Shown here piece after piece: positions 1 to 7,866 of a DNA stretch of 64,000 bases (positions are counted from its first letter, which is position 1; every line of letters begins with the position of its first letter). The position numbers and the translations under genes are program-made. This DNA is from CADEEX01 sp964577955 (GTDB lineage Bacteria; Acidobacteriota; Vicinamibacteria; Vicinamibacterales; CAVVIG01). The stretch covers positions 1 to 64,000 of the forward strand of contig CAZOAZ010000001.1 of NCBI GenBank assembly GCA_964577955.1, in the 5' to 3' direction. The notes under the pieces were generated by a model, which saw only the letters and a program-made list of their open reading frames with translations, was not told the DNA's origin and searched no databases.

Positions 1-745
1 CGCCCTTCACGTCAGCCGTGATCTTCTTCGACAGGTCGCCGTTGGCCACGGCGGTCGTCACTTCGGCGATGCTGCGGACCTGCGCGGTGAGGTTGCTCGC
101 CATCGAGTTGACCGATTCGGTCAACTCCTTCCAGACGCCGCTCACGTCGCGGACTTGGGCCTGTCCGCCGAGCTTGCCGTCGGTGCCGACTTCGCGCGCG
201 ACGCGCGTCACTTCCGACGTGAACACGCCCAGCTGCTTGATCATCGTGTTGACGATCGTCGCGGAGCGGAGGAATTCGCCTTCGAGCGGCCGGCCGTCGA
301 CATCCAGCCGGACGGTCTGCAGCAGGTCGCCTTGCGCGACCGCCGCCAGCGCCCGCGTGACTTCGGTGGTCGGCCAGAGGAGGTCGTCGATCATCGTGTT
401 GACCGATTCCTCCATCTCGCCCCAGGCGCCGATCGACTGCACGAACTTGACACGCTGTTTCGTCAGACCCTGCCGCCCGACGACCTGACCGACGCGCTCG
501 AGTTCGCGCGCGATCCGGGCATTGGACGTCACGATCGCATTGAACCGATCCGCGATCTTTCCCTCGATACCCGGCCAGTCGCCGGGCAACCGCACTGAGA
601 AGTCACCGTCGCTGACCGATTGAAGCGCTTGGAGAAGCGCGCTGAGGTGGGGACTCGATGGGGAGGAGGCATGACCGTTCGAGTAGATCGGCGGCGGCGG
701 TGTGCGGCGAGGAAGTTTCGCGGTCGGTTCAATGCGGGTCTTCAT
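1..745 (-). CDS. Multi-HAMP sensor histidine kinase, N-terminal part (cut by window edge)
   Basis: The frame reads from an ATG at 745 off the left edge, giving 248 residues. After a Pro/Ser-rich start of about 35 residues come tandem HAMP-type units. Motifs such as EVTRVAREVGTDGKLGGQAQ, WKELTESVNSMASNLT and VANGDLSKKI are those of group III (Nik1/Os-1-like) hybrid kinases, whose stacked HAMP domains relay osmotic or envelope signals to a kinase core. No membrane segment is seen in this part, which fits that soluble family. The kinase and receiver domains would lie outside the window, so the full architecture is inferred. The gene is transcribed away from the epimerase locus, behind a 322-base gap. 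Confidence 0.85.
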   Translation of the reverse strand, partial: MKTRIEPTAKLPRRTPPPPIYSNGHASSPSSPHLSALLQALQSVSDGDFSVRLPGDWPGIEGKIADRFNAIVTSNARIARELERVGQVVGRQGLTKQRVKFVQSIGAWGEMEESVNTMIDDLLWPTTEVTRALAAVAQGDLLQTVRLDVDGRPLEGEFLRSATIVNTMIKQLGVFTSEVTRVAREVGTDGKLGGQAQVRDVSGVWKELTESVNSMASNLTAQVRSIAEVTTAVANGDLSKKITADVKG

Positions 746-1067
746 GAGCTCCTGACTCCACGCGTCACGACGTGTCCACGGGCTCGTCGCCGCACAAGCC
801 TTCAGTGCTGCAGCGATTCGAGCTGAGCAAAAGTCTTCCGAGTCGTTCGAGGATTCCCCGTCTTAGCAAAAGCAATGCCCAACTGTTGAGGTTGTCTGAA
901 GTTGGACGTTCGTTTGATTTACGAACAAATTTTGGTCGTGCTTCAGTCCGGGCGCAGTTTGCAGCCCGACCAGTGGGCAGACGGCTACCTAATCTGTGGA
1001 GAGCTCTGCCACGTGGCGGGTGTCAGACGGGGTGTCAGACACGTGTCTGACACCCCGTCTGACACCG
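746..1067. other. Intergenic stretch without a recognisable gene
   Basis: I see no credible gene here. Open frames on both strands are short and lack family motifs. The middle (about 830-960) is less GC-rich than the surroundings and probably holds the promoter of the kinase gene that starts at 745. The right end carries the 48-base palindrome described separately, which abuts the stop codon of the epimerase gene at 1068. Confidence 0.6.
1019..1066. repeat. Perfect 48-base palindrome (REP-like)
   Basis: Positions 1019-1042 and 1043-1066 are exact reverse complements with no loop. Each half contains the unit GGTGTCAGACAC as well as a GTCAGACGGGG segment, so the element is internally repetitive. 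It sits directly behind the stop codon of the leftward epimerase gene. It has no T tract, so it is not a standard intrinsic terminator. It resembles REP/BIME-type repeats. Confidence 0.75.
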
Positions 1068-2012
1068 CTACCAAACGAGCGTGACGGGAAAGTACGAGCC
1101 CTGACGGATGGGGTCATAGCCGAGCAGTGTTCGCGCTTTCTGGACGCTCAGGAGCGACTCGTTCCCCTGTGAGTGGTTCGGAACCCGCGGCCAGCGATCG
1201 CGGACGAACTGCTGAACGTCCACGATGCGGTCGTCGACGTGGCCGTCGACGATGTTGAACGCCTCCGCCGTGAATGGTGAGGCGTTCTCGACCGCGCACG
1301 CAAAACCGGCGACGAGATTCTCGATGGCCGTGCTCACGTAGAAGTTGTCCGGGGTGTTCGACTGAAACCCTGGATATTCGAGGCGCAGCGAGATCCCCTG
1401 CGTGCGGCCTGGGGCACAGGCACCGGCAAGGTAGTCCTCGAACTGTCGCTTGAGCACGCCGTACTCGCTCTGGCCGTCTTCGCGCGTCGGGCAGTAGTTC
1501 GATTCGAGAATCGGGAACTGGTCGATCCGCACGGGCTTGTTGATTCCGTACACCTGCCCCGACGACGCAAAGATGAACTTGGCGGCGCCGGCGTCCTGTG
1601 CCGCGTGAAAGACGTTGATCGACCCGTCGTAGTTGATGCGCTGGAAGTCTGCCGCGGTCGCACCGGGCATGTGCGGGTGCGGAATGCCTGCGAGGTGGAT
1701 GACCGCGTCGCTCCCGGCAAACGCCGCCGCGAGCCGGCTCCGAAAGTCCAGGATCTGATCCGACGACGGCGGGACGAGCGCGCTGCCGAGGAGGGTCCGC
1801 GAGGCGCGTCGCTGAACCCGCGCGATGGTATGCGCCAGCCGTTGGCCGAGCGGGTTGGTGGATGTTCCGAAATGCCGCCGGCGGAGCAGATTGACGATTG
1901 GGCCCTTGAACTGATCGAAGACCCGCACCCGGTAGCCGCGCCGCCGAAGTCCGACCTGGAGAATCTGCCCGACGAAGCCGCTGCCGCCCGTCAGCGTGAC
2001 GGTTTTAGGCAT
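1068..2012 (-). CDS. NAD-dependent epimerase/dehydratase (extended SDR)
   Basis: This 314-residue protein has the N-terminal dinucleotide-binding motif GGSGFVG (residues 9-15). The active-site pair reads YGVLK (YxxxK), preceded by a serine-containing segment FASSGQVYG. Extended SDRs of this kind epimerise, dehydrate or reduce nucleotide sugars in the cytoplasm. About 20 extra residues between the first strand and the catalytic region, rich in Arg, are unusual. It is the last gene of a leftward operon: its start overlaps the upstream mutase-like gene by 8 bases. The exact sugar substrate cannot be read from sequence, but UDP-pentose or UDP-hexose conversion fits the neighbours. Confidence 0.85.
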   Translation of the reverse strand: MPKTVTLTGGSGFVGQILQVGLRRRGYRVRVFDQFKGPIVNLLRRRHFGTSTNPLGQRLAHTIARVQRRASRTLLGSALVPPSSDQILDFRSRLAAAFAGSDAVIHLAGIPHPHMPGATAADFQRINYDGSINVFHAAQDAGAAKFIFASSGQVYGINKPVRIDQFPILESNYCPTREDGQSEYGVLKRQFEDYLAGACAPGRTQGISLRLEYPGFQSNTPDNFYVSTAIENLVAGFACAVENASPFTAEAFNIVDGHVDDRIVDVQQFVRDRWPRVPNHSQGNESLLSVQKARTLLGYDPIRQGSYFPVTLVW

Positions 2013-3006
2013 GTCCGCTCGTCGCAGCCCCCGTAAGAGCCACCGGGGTCTCGGCGGACGCGAAGAGCTTGCACCATTCGAGAATCCCGCGACCCCACCG
2101 TGCGACGTAGTCGTCGGTCCGGAACCGGCTCAGCGCCTCGCCGACCTCGCCCATGCAGGTCAACGCGTCCTGGCCGCGGAGTTCAATCGCGTCGACGATC
2201 TCCCACATGCGCTCGTTGGCCCGGATGCCGGGCGCTTCTTTCACCAGGTTCGCGAACGGGTCGCTGGCGCGCTGGTGGTCGACGACCGGGTGGCCGCAGG
2301 CGATGGACCAGTGCAGGTGACGGCAAATCCGCTGGACCACGAGGCCGGCCCAGATGTCGTCGAACCGTCCGTACGGCGACCCCTCGCCCATCGGCGGGAA
2401 GTACATGAGACAGGCCGCCGCGCGGCTGAACGCGAGATTCATTCCGCACAAGGGAAAGTACTGGGCGCTGGGCATCAGCCACGACGATCGGCCGCGATCG
2501 AGGACCGTATCGAGCCTCTGGCCAGGGTTGGCCAGCGACTGGACGGCGTCGATGTCCGGATGGCCGATCCACAGACCCATGCTGACCTGGACGCTCGCGG
2601 TGACGCCGACGTTTTCGTAGGGGAGACCGCGGACCCGAAGGCCGCGCAGCGAAGTGCACCACATCGGCGTCGCCTCGAAATTCGCGAGGTGCTGGCCGAC
2701 GTAGTCCGATCCGGTCGGGAAGCAGTCGTCGTCGAGCGTGAAGATGTAGTCGGCGCCCATCGCCCAGGCCCGCCAGAACCCGTAGGCCCGGATGCCGCTG
2801 TCTCTTCTGGAGATGATGCCCGGGTCGGCGAGCGTGCCGTCGATATCGCGCCAGCAGCACTGGACGACGCGGCCGTCCTGGGCCGGGAGCAGCGGTTCGG
2901 GCGCGTCTTCGACGATGACCAGCGCGTCCCAGGGCCAGGGGCGCCAGGCGTCGAGAAACGCCAGCGCGCTCTCGGGGCGGTTCGTGGGCAGGACCAGCAC
3001 ATTCAT
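2005..3006 (-). CDS. UDP-arabinopyranose mutase-like (RGP family) protein
   Basis: This 333-residue soluble protein begins with a GT-A-like fold (VLVLPTNRPESALAFL). It carries the segment FTLDDDCFPTGSDYVG, matching the DDDC motif of reversibly glycosylated polypeptides, and also CTSLRGLRVRGLPYENVGV. RGP/UAM proteins interconvert UDP-arabinopyranose and UDP-arabinofuranose through an Arg-linked glycosyl intermediate. They are best known from plants and are sporadic in bacteria. The gene is translationally coupled to both neighbours: ATGA overlap with the glycosyltransferase upstream, 8-base overlap with the SDR downstream. A plain GT-A transferase is the alternative. Confidence 0.7.
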   Translation of the reverse strand: MNVLVLPTNRPESALAFLDAWRPWPWDALVIVEDAPEPLLPAQDGRVVQCCWRDIDGTLADPGIISRRDSGIRAYGFWRAWAMGADYIFTLDDDCFPTGSDYVGQHLANFEATPMWCTSLRGLRVRGLPYENVGVTASVQVSMGLWIGHPDIDAVQSLANPGQRLDTVLDRGRSSWLMPSAQYFPLCGMNLAFSRAAACLMYFPPMGEGSPYGRFDDIWAGLVVQRICRHLHWSIACGHPVVDHQRASDPFANLVKEAPGIRANERMWEIVDAIELRGQDALTCMGEVGEALSRFRTDDYVARWGRGILEWCKLFASAETPVALTGAATSGHA

Positions 3007-3773
3007 AGCAGCGTTCTCAATCGCTCGGGGATGCGTGCGCGTCCGGTGTTGTCCACGCCGCCGAAAAACCAGGTCTTGAAGCGTTCATCTCCTTCGACCA
3101 GCCGGTTCTGGAATCCGTTACCTTCTTGGAGGTCCTTTTCGTTCCATTTGCGAGCCGCGGTGCGGCGGTGGCGTTCGACGCAGAACCCGTAATCGATCCG
3201 GTGCAGGTGAACCAGGAACAGCTTGTTATCGGGCTCGACTTCGGGCGACGCCGGCGCCTCATGGAATCCGAGGGACCACTGAGTAGGAAACGCCGACAGC
3301 AGCGGTTTCGAATAGAGACGCGACGCGTGCCAGTAGCGGCGTTGCTTCAGGAGCGGCCGTTCGTCGAACTTGAGCGCCGGCTCCTCGTCCGGATAGTGCA
3401 CGACTTCATAGCCGGTGCACCGCGCGAGCGGGGCCGTGCACTGGGCGATGTAGTCGTGCAGCCCGTCGAAAAAGGCGGGGTCCGGCACGATGAACTCGTC
3501 GGACTCGGCGAAGAGCACACGCTCGTAGGAGCGCAGGAGAAAAGCCTGAAAGGCACTCACGGTGCCGTTCAACCACGAGTGATCGAAGCTGCGATCGCGA
3601 TGGACCTGCACGACACGGCAGCGCGTCTCGAGATTCGCCGTGCTCCCGTCGTCGCTGTCGTGATCGAGCACGTACAGATCGGCGGGAGCAAAGAAGCGGC
3701 TGTAATAGTCAAGCCAGAGCGGAAGGAAGGTCGGTTCGTTCTGAACGATTGTGAAAGCGGCGCACCGTCGCAT
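3003..3773 (-). CDS. Glycosyltransferase, GT2/GT92-like
   Basis: From the ATG at 3773 this gives 256 residues; an upstream in-frame start would add 23 residues with no family similarity. The start FTIVQNEPTFLPLWLDYY and then LYVLDHDSDDGSTANLE are typical of the glycosyl transferase family 2_4/92 fold. LFAESDEFIVPDP supplies the metal-binding acidic motif. It probably adds a sugar during surface-glycan assembly on the cytoplasmic side of the membrane. First gene of the leftward three-gene operon; a TATTGT hexamer lies 10 bases before the start. The divergent neighbour begins at 3856. Confidence 0.75.
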   Translation of the reverse strand: MRRCAAFTIVQNEPTFLPLWLDYYSRFFAPADLYVLDHDSDDGSTANLETRCRVVQVHRDRSFDHSWLNGTVSAFQAFLLRSYERVLFAESDEFIVPDPAFFDGLHDYIAQCTAPLARCTGYEVVHYPDEEPALKFDERPLLKQRRYWHASRLYSKPLLSAFPTQWSLGFHEAPASPEVEPDNKLFLVHLHRIDYGFCVERHRRTAARKWNEKDLQEGNGFQNRLVEGDERFKTWFFGGVDNTGRARIPERLRTLL

Positions 3774-3783
3774 GCGTTCTCTC

Positions 3784-3848
3784 ACAATACATGAAAGACG
3801 TAGGTGTCCGCATCCGTCGTTCACGCGAGACAATGATGTCACTAACGT
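3784..3848. promoter_or_regulatory. Divergent promoter region between two glycosyltransferase genes
   Basis: Rightward: TTCACG (3820-3825), a 17-base spacer, then TAACGT (3843-3848), 7 bases before the ATG at 3856. Leftward: TATTGT (complement of 3784-3789), 10 bases before the ATG at 3773. Both imply almost no 5' leader. Hexamer matches are moderate, so this is a prediction. Confidence 0.35.
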
Positions 3849-3855
3849 TTCACTT

Positions 3856-5619
3856 ATGTCGGACGTAACGGCGAAAGGGTTCGGAGCCGCGGTCGCGCGA
3901 GCGCTGCGGGCGGTCGGCCGGCGCGTTGGCCTCGTTGATGGTGTCCCGGCCGATGCCGGCGACTACGCCGTCTGGATGTCGCGCTACGACGTGCTGCCGG
4001 ACGAGGAAATCGCGTCGATCCGGTCTACCGGGGGACGCTCCGGCGCCGGGACGGCCTTCACACTGCACCTGCGAATCGACGACATCACGCCGCCGCTTCT
4101 GCCGCTGACGCTGATCGCGCTTCGCGATCAGCTCTACAGCAGATGGACACTGGCCGTCGAGAGTTCGACAGCCCTTCAGGACGACGCGAGAGCGCTTCTG
4201 CTCTCGGTCTTCGGCGCCGACCAGCGAGTGCACCTGAATGACCCGACGGTTCTCCTTGGGGCAGACATGTTCCACGGGTGGTTGCGCGCCGGCGACGCGC
4301 TCGCGCCCCATGCGTTGTCAGAAATGTCCTACGAGCTGGACGCCCATCCAGAAGTCGACGCGATTTACTCAGACGAGGACGCGATAGGCGCCGGTGGCGA
4401 GCGGCAAGCGCCGCAATTCAAGCCGGACTTTAATCCCGACTTGCTCTTGTCCACGCCGTACGTCGGACAGTTGCTGCTGGTCCGAGGCGCGGCGCTCGAA
4501 CCAGCTGACCGCGCGGCGGTGGATACCGTCGCCCTGGGCGCGCTGGTCCTGCGCCTGGCGGGCCGCCTTGCACCACGCGCCTGGCGTCACATTCCGCGCG
4601 TGCTCTATCACGCCTCGACGACCCGAGACCGGAACGACCTGCTGGAGCCAGCCCCGTACGAAGAGCTCGTTCGCCGGCACCTCGCACGGTTCGAACCAAG
4701 TGCGCGCGTCGAACCGGCGCCGGAGTGGCAAGGTGGCGCGCGCGTCCGTCATCCCGTGCCGGACCCGGCTCCGCTCGTCACCATCATCATTCCGACCCGG
4801 AATCAGGCGGCGCTGCTCAAGACCGCGATCGACAGCGTGCGCACCCGCACCACGTATCCGCGATTCGAGATCCTGGTCGTCGACAACGGCAGCGACGACG
4901 CGGAAGCGTGCGCGTACATCCGCGAACTCGCCGGGATGCCGGCCGTGAGAATTCATCGCGACGCGCGCCCCTTCAACTGGGCGGCGCTGAACAACGCGGC
5001 AGCCGGTCTGGCGCAGGGCTCGATTCTTTGCTTCCTCAACGACGATATCGAGGTGCTGACGCCCGATTGGCTCGAAGAGATGGTTGGCCACGCGACGAGG
5101 CCGGATATCGGCGCAGTCGGCGCGCGTTTGTGGTACCCCGATGGCACGCTGCAGCACGGTGGGCTCGTGCTGGTTCCGGACGCCGGCGCCCTTCATGTCA
5201 ACAAGCGCTTGCCCCGCGGCGCGACCGGATATCTTGGCCGCGGTGTGCTGACGCAGAACGTCTCGGTCGTGACGGGTGCGTGCCTGGTGGTTCGCCGCGA
5301 GGTTTTCGCCGCAGTCAGCGGATTTGACGAAGGGTTCGCCGTCGACTTCAACGACGTCGACTTCTGTCTCCGCCTGAGCGCGCGCGGCTATCGCCACGTG
5401 TGGACGCCGTACGCGGAGCTGATTCACCGCGAGGCGGCGTCGCGCGGTCCATACGAAGTCTCCGCCAATCGTCAGCGGTTTGCCAGGGCGCTCGAGCAGT
5501 TGCGCGGCCGCTGGGGCGGCCGTCTGGACCGCGATCCGGCGTTCAACGTCAATCTCGCCGTCACGTCCGTGTTGCCGCCGCTTGCCTGGCCGCCCCGTCA
5601 GCGGGTGCCTGGATCGTGA
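3856..5619 (+). CDS. Glycosyltransferase family 2, two-part (WbbL/rhamnosyltransferase-like)
   Basis: Starting at the ATG at 3856 the protein has 587 residues. The first half contains an incomplete GT-A-like region with the DxD-type element AIYSDEDAIG and FKPDFNPDLLL. The second half is a full GT2 domain: LVTIIIPTRNQAALLKTAID, ILVVDNGSDD, then CFLNDDIEVLTPDWLEEM and GGLVL. This two-part layout is common in transferases that extend O-antigen or rhamnan chains. It is a cytoplasmic enzyme using nucleotide sugars. Convergent with the next gene, overlapping it by 22 bases at the 3' ends. In-frame starts upstream would run into the leftward gene and are not preferred. Confidence 0.8.
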   Translation: MSDVTAKGFGAAVARALRAVGRRVGLVDGVPADAGDYAVWMSRYDVLPDEEIASIRSTGGRSGAGTAFTLHLRIDDITPPLLPLTLIALRDQLYSRWTLAVESSTALQDDARALLLSVFGADQRVHLNDPTVLLGADMFHGWLRAGDALAPHALSEMSYELDAHPEVDAIYSDEDAIGAGGERQAPQFKPDFNPDLLLSTPYVGQLLLVRGAALEPADRAAVDTVALGALVLRLAGRLAPRAWRHIPRVLYHASTTRDRNDLLEPAPYEELVRRHLARFEPSARVEPAPEWQGGARVRHPVPDPAPLVTIIIPTRNQAALLKTAIDSVRTRTTYPRFEILVVDNGSDDAEACAYIRELAGMPAVRIHRDARPFNWAALNNAAAGLAQGSILCFLNDDIEVLTPDWLEEMVGHATRPDIGAVGARLWYPDGTLQHGGLVLVPDAGALHVNKRLPRGATGYLGRGVLTQNVSVVTGACLVVRREVFAAVSGFDEGFAVDFNDVDFCLRLSARGYRHVWTPYAELIHREAASRGPYEVSANRQRFARALEQLRGRWGGRLDRDPAFNVNLAVTSVLPPLAWPPRQRVPGS

Positions 5620-7835
5620 ATCGCGCTCGTCAGCAGCAGCCGGTTGTACGCGGCGCACATCCGTTCCGCCTGATACGGACTATCGCGAATTGTGGCTGCG
5701 GCGGCGTGACGCATCTCTGATCGTTTCGCCGGATCGTGCGACCAGCCGGCGATTCGGTCAGCGAGCGCGGGCACGGAATCAACGGCCACGAGAAAGCCGT
5801 TGACGCCGTCGCTGACGGCCCGGCGGACGTCGCCGACATCCGTGGCCGCGACCGGACATCCCATCGCCAGCGACTCGAGGACGACGAGCGGCAGGCCTTC
5901 GACTCGCGAGGTCAGGACGAACAGGTCGGCGGCAGCATAAAGGCCCGCCATGTCCGCCCGGGGGACATGACCCCGACGGCCGATCCATGGCCGGAGTGCC
6001 GCGGCATCGATCGCGTCCTCGACGCTGGCTCCCAGTGGGCCTGCGCCGACGATCAGCCCTCGAATGTTGATGCGTTTCGAAAGCGTCGCGACGAGGTCGA
6101 CGAAGAGCGCCGGACGCTTTTCCTCGCTCAGCCGTCCTGCCCAGACCAGCAGCAGCGTATCCGGATCGACACCGAGAGCCTGACGCGCGGACGCGCGGTC
6201 CTTGCGCGCCGGATCGAACATCGCGGTGTCGACGCCATTCGGGATCTCGACGATTCGCTCGCGCGGCACTCCGGCGGCCGTCAGCGCGCTCGTGATCGCC
6301 TGGCTGACGACGACATGCCGATCCAGCGACCGGCTGTGCGCGATGCCTGATCGGAAGGTGCTCGTCGGCACGTGGTTGTGGATGATGTCGAAGAGACCGA
6401 GCGCCGGATGCCTCCGCCGGACATCGTCGAGCCGGTCGAGCCACCAGAGGCAGTCGCTGCTCAACACGGTTGTCACTCGGCGGGACGCGATCAGGTGGGC
6501 GACGAACGCCCACCACTCCGACGGCGCGAGAAATCCGTGGAGGTGGAAGATGTCGCGCGTCATCGTCGCGAACGCGTCTTCGAGCGCGTGCGTGCCGTCG
6601 CCGGTGGTGACGACGACGATGTGGCGGTGTCCGTGCACGCCGTCAAGCACGTCGCGCAGCATCGAGTGCGCGCCGCCCTCGAGCAGTCCCGTCACGACGA
6701 CGAGCAAGCCCGGCTTCTGGTCAGAAGGCGGAACGATCGATCCGGTCAGCGTCGCCAGCGAGTGCGAGCTGTCCGTCTTCGCCACCAGCCGTGAGATCCG
6801 GCTCCGGACCTCTCGGTCCTCATAGAACGCCGGACACAAGCTGCGCATCCGCGCCCGGAGTTCGAGTTCCCGTGCCTTGGCCGTGTGCGTCATGGTGAGG
6901 CCGTGGCGGCGGTGGCGGAAGAGCGGGCGCGCGATCGTCCGGCCGCGCCGGCCCAGAGATGCCAGGCGGATCCAGAACTCCCAGTCTTCGAACCCGCCGG
7001 CCATGGTCGGGCTGTAGCCGCCGGCGAGCTGCCAGTCGTCGCGACGGAACACCGCGGCGACCGACGTGAAGTTGCCGATCAAGGCCCGCTCCGGGTCGAA
7101 ATCCTCCGTCCGCCAGACCGACGAGTCATCGCCGAAGAACTGCACCCAGCTCGAGACGAAACCGGCGGCCGCGTCGGTCTCGAGCACGGCGATCGCCTGC
7201 TCGAGATACGTCGGGGCGATCGTGTCGTCCGCATCGAGGCAGCAGACGTACTCGCCTCGTGCGGACTCGATGCCCCGATTCCTCGCGGCCGCCAAGCCGC
7301 GATTGTCCTGGCGAATCACCCGCACTCGCTGGTCACGCGAGACACCGGTAGGGACAGCCTTTGGGCTGTCCGACAACAGATGCTCGAGAACCGCCCTTGT
7401 CGCCGGATCGTCGGACCCGTCGTCGACGACGATGACCTCGAGGGACGTGAGGGTCTGCTGGCACACCGATCGGACGGCCTCGTCCAGATAGGCGCCGTAG
7501 TTGTAACAGGGGATCACGACCGTGGCGAGGAGCGGCGCGTCTGACGGAAACCGCAGGGACGGCTTGCTCACGACGGTGCCGTCGTTGTTCAGACGTTCGG
7601 TGCGGGCGTCGATGGCGATGCCGGCACCGCTGGGGACGCGACCGGTCTCTGCCGTGCGGCGGCCGAGCGCGCGGCGCAGGCGATGGCGTACGAGCGCCTG
7701 GAATTCCTGGCCGCCACCGCTGTCGATGAGCGTGATGCCGTAGCGGCACACGGCGCGTACGCGTCCGCTGACGCCGCCGATGGCATGGTCAGCCACGACG
7801 AGTGCGAGCCGCCAGGCGCGGTCGGTCAGCGCCAC
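5598..7835 (-). CDS. Bifunctional glycosyltransferase, GT2 plus GT4
   Basis: I chose the GTG at 7835 (745 residues) because sequence just upstream (7838-7866) is a dispersed repeat, and the ATG at 7988 would overlap the preceding gene by over 100 bases. Residues about 100-330 form a GT2 domain (LLATVVIPCYNYGAYLDEAV, VIVVDDGSDD, CCLDADDTI). Residues about 390-740 form a GT4 GT-B domain (LVWAGRLSEEKRP, VEGLPLVVLESLAMGCPVAA). One chain can thus add two sugars to a growing glycan. A copy of the hairpin repeat encodes residues about 155-164 (SDSPKAVPTG), in a loop of the GT2 domain. Last gene of a leftward run of three transferases. Confidence 0.82.
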   Translation of the reverse strand: MALTDRAWRLALVVADHAIGGVSGRVRAVCRYGITLIDSGGGQEFQALVRHRLRRALGRRTAETGRVPSGAGIAIDARTERLNNDGTVVSKPSLRFPSDAPLLATVVIPCYNYGAYLDEAVRSVCQQTLTSLEVIVVDDGSDDPATRAVLEHLLSDSPKAVPTGVSRDQRVRVIRQDNRGLAAARNRGIESARGEYVCCLDADDTIAPTYLEQAIAVLETDAAAGFVSSWVQFFGDDSSVWRTEDFDPERALIGNFTSVAAVFRRDDWQLAGGYSPTMAGGFEDWEFWIRLASLGRRGRTIARPLFRHRRHGLTMTHTAKARELELRARMRSLCPAFYEDREVRSRISRLVAKTDSSHSLATLTGSIVPPSDQKPGLLVVVTGLLEGGAHSMLRDVLDGVHGHRHIVVVTTGDGTHALEDAFATMTRDIFHLHGFLAPSEWWAFVAHLIASRRVTTVLSSDCLWWLDRLDDVRRRHPALGLFDIIHNHVPTSTFRSGIAHSRSLDRHVVVSQAITSALTAAGVPRERIVEIPNGVDTAMFDPARKDRASARQALGVDPDTLLLVWAGRLSEEKRPALFVDLVATLSKRINIRGLIVGAGPLGASVEDAIDAAALRPWIGRRGHVPRADMAGLYAAADLFVLTSRVEGLPLVVLESLAMGCPVAATDVGDVRRAVSDGVNGFLVAVDSVPALADRIAGWSHDPAKRSEMRHAAAATIRDSPYQAERMCAAYNRLLLTSAIHDPGTR
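7345..7372. repeat. Hairpin repeat (GGACAGCC type) inside a coding region
   Basis: The + strand reads CCGGTAGGGACAGCC, then TTTG, then GGCTGTCCG: a stem of GGACAGCC/GGCTGTCC with a 4-base loop, preceded by the GGTAGG lead shared with the copies at 24035, 53273 and elsewhere. It lies in frame inside the GT2 domain of the 745-residue transferase. Confidence 0.7.
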
Positions 7836-7837
7836 GT

Positions 7838-7866
7838 GTCCGCCGTAGCCTTGGCGAAGGCAGACG
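7838..7866. repeat. Dispersed repeat, CGCCGTAGCC type, copy 1
   Basis: The complement of this segment contains CTTCGCCAAGGCTACGGCGG. It fills almost exactly the 31-base gap between the stop of the upstream transferase (7867) and the GTG start at 7835. A related copy lies in frame at 51631-51660. I recall such short repeats as recurrent in acidobacterial genomes, where translation yields peptides like LRQGYGG or FAKATAD. Confidence 0.6.

Noticed and set aside
1019..1066. The palindrome as an intrinsic terminator
   Set aside because: No T tract follows on either strand, and the perfect loopless symmetry is more like a REP element.
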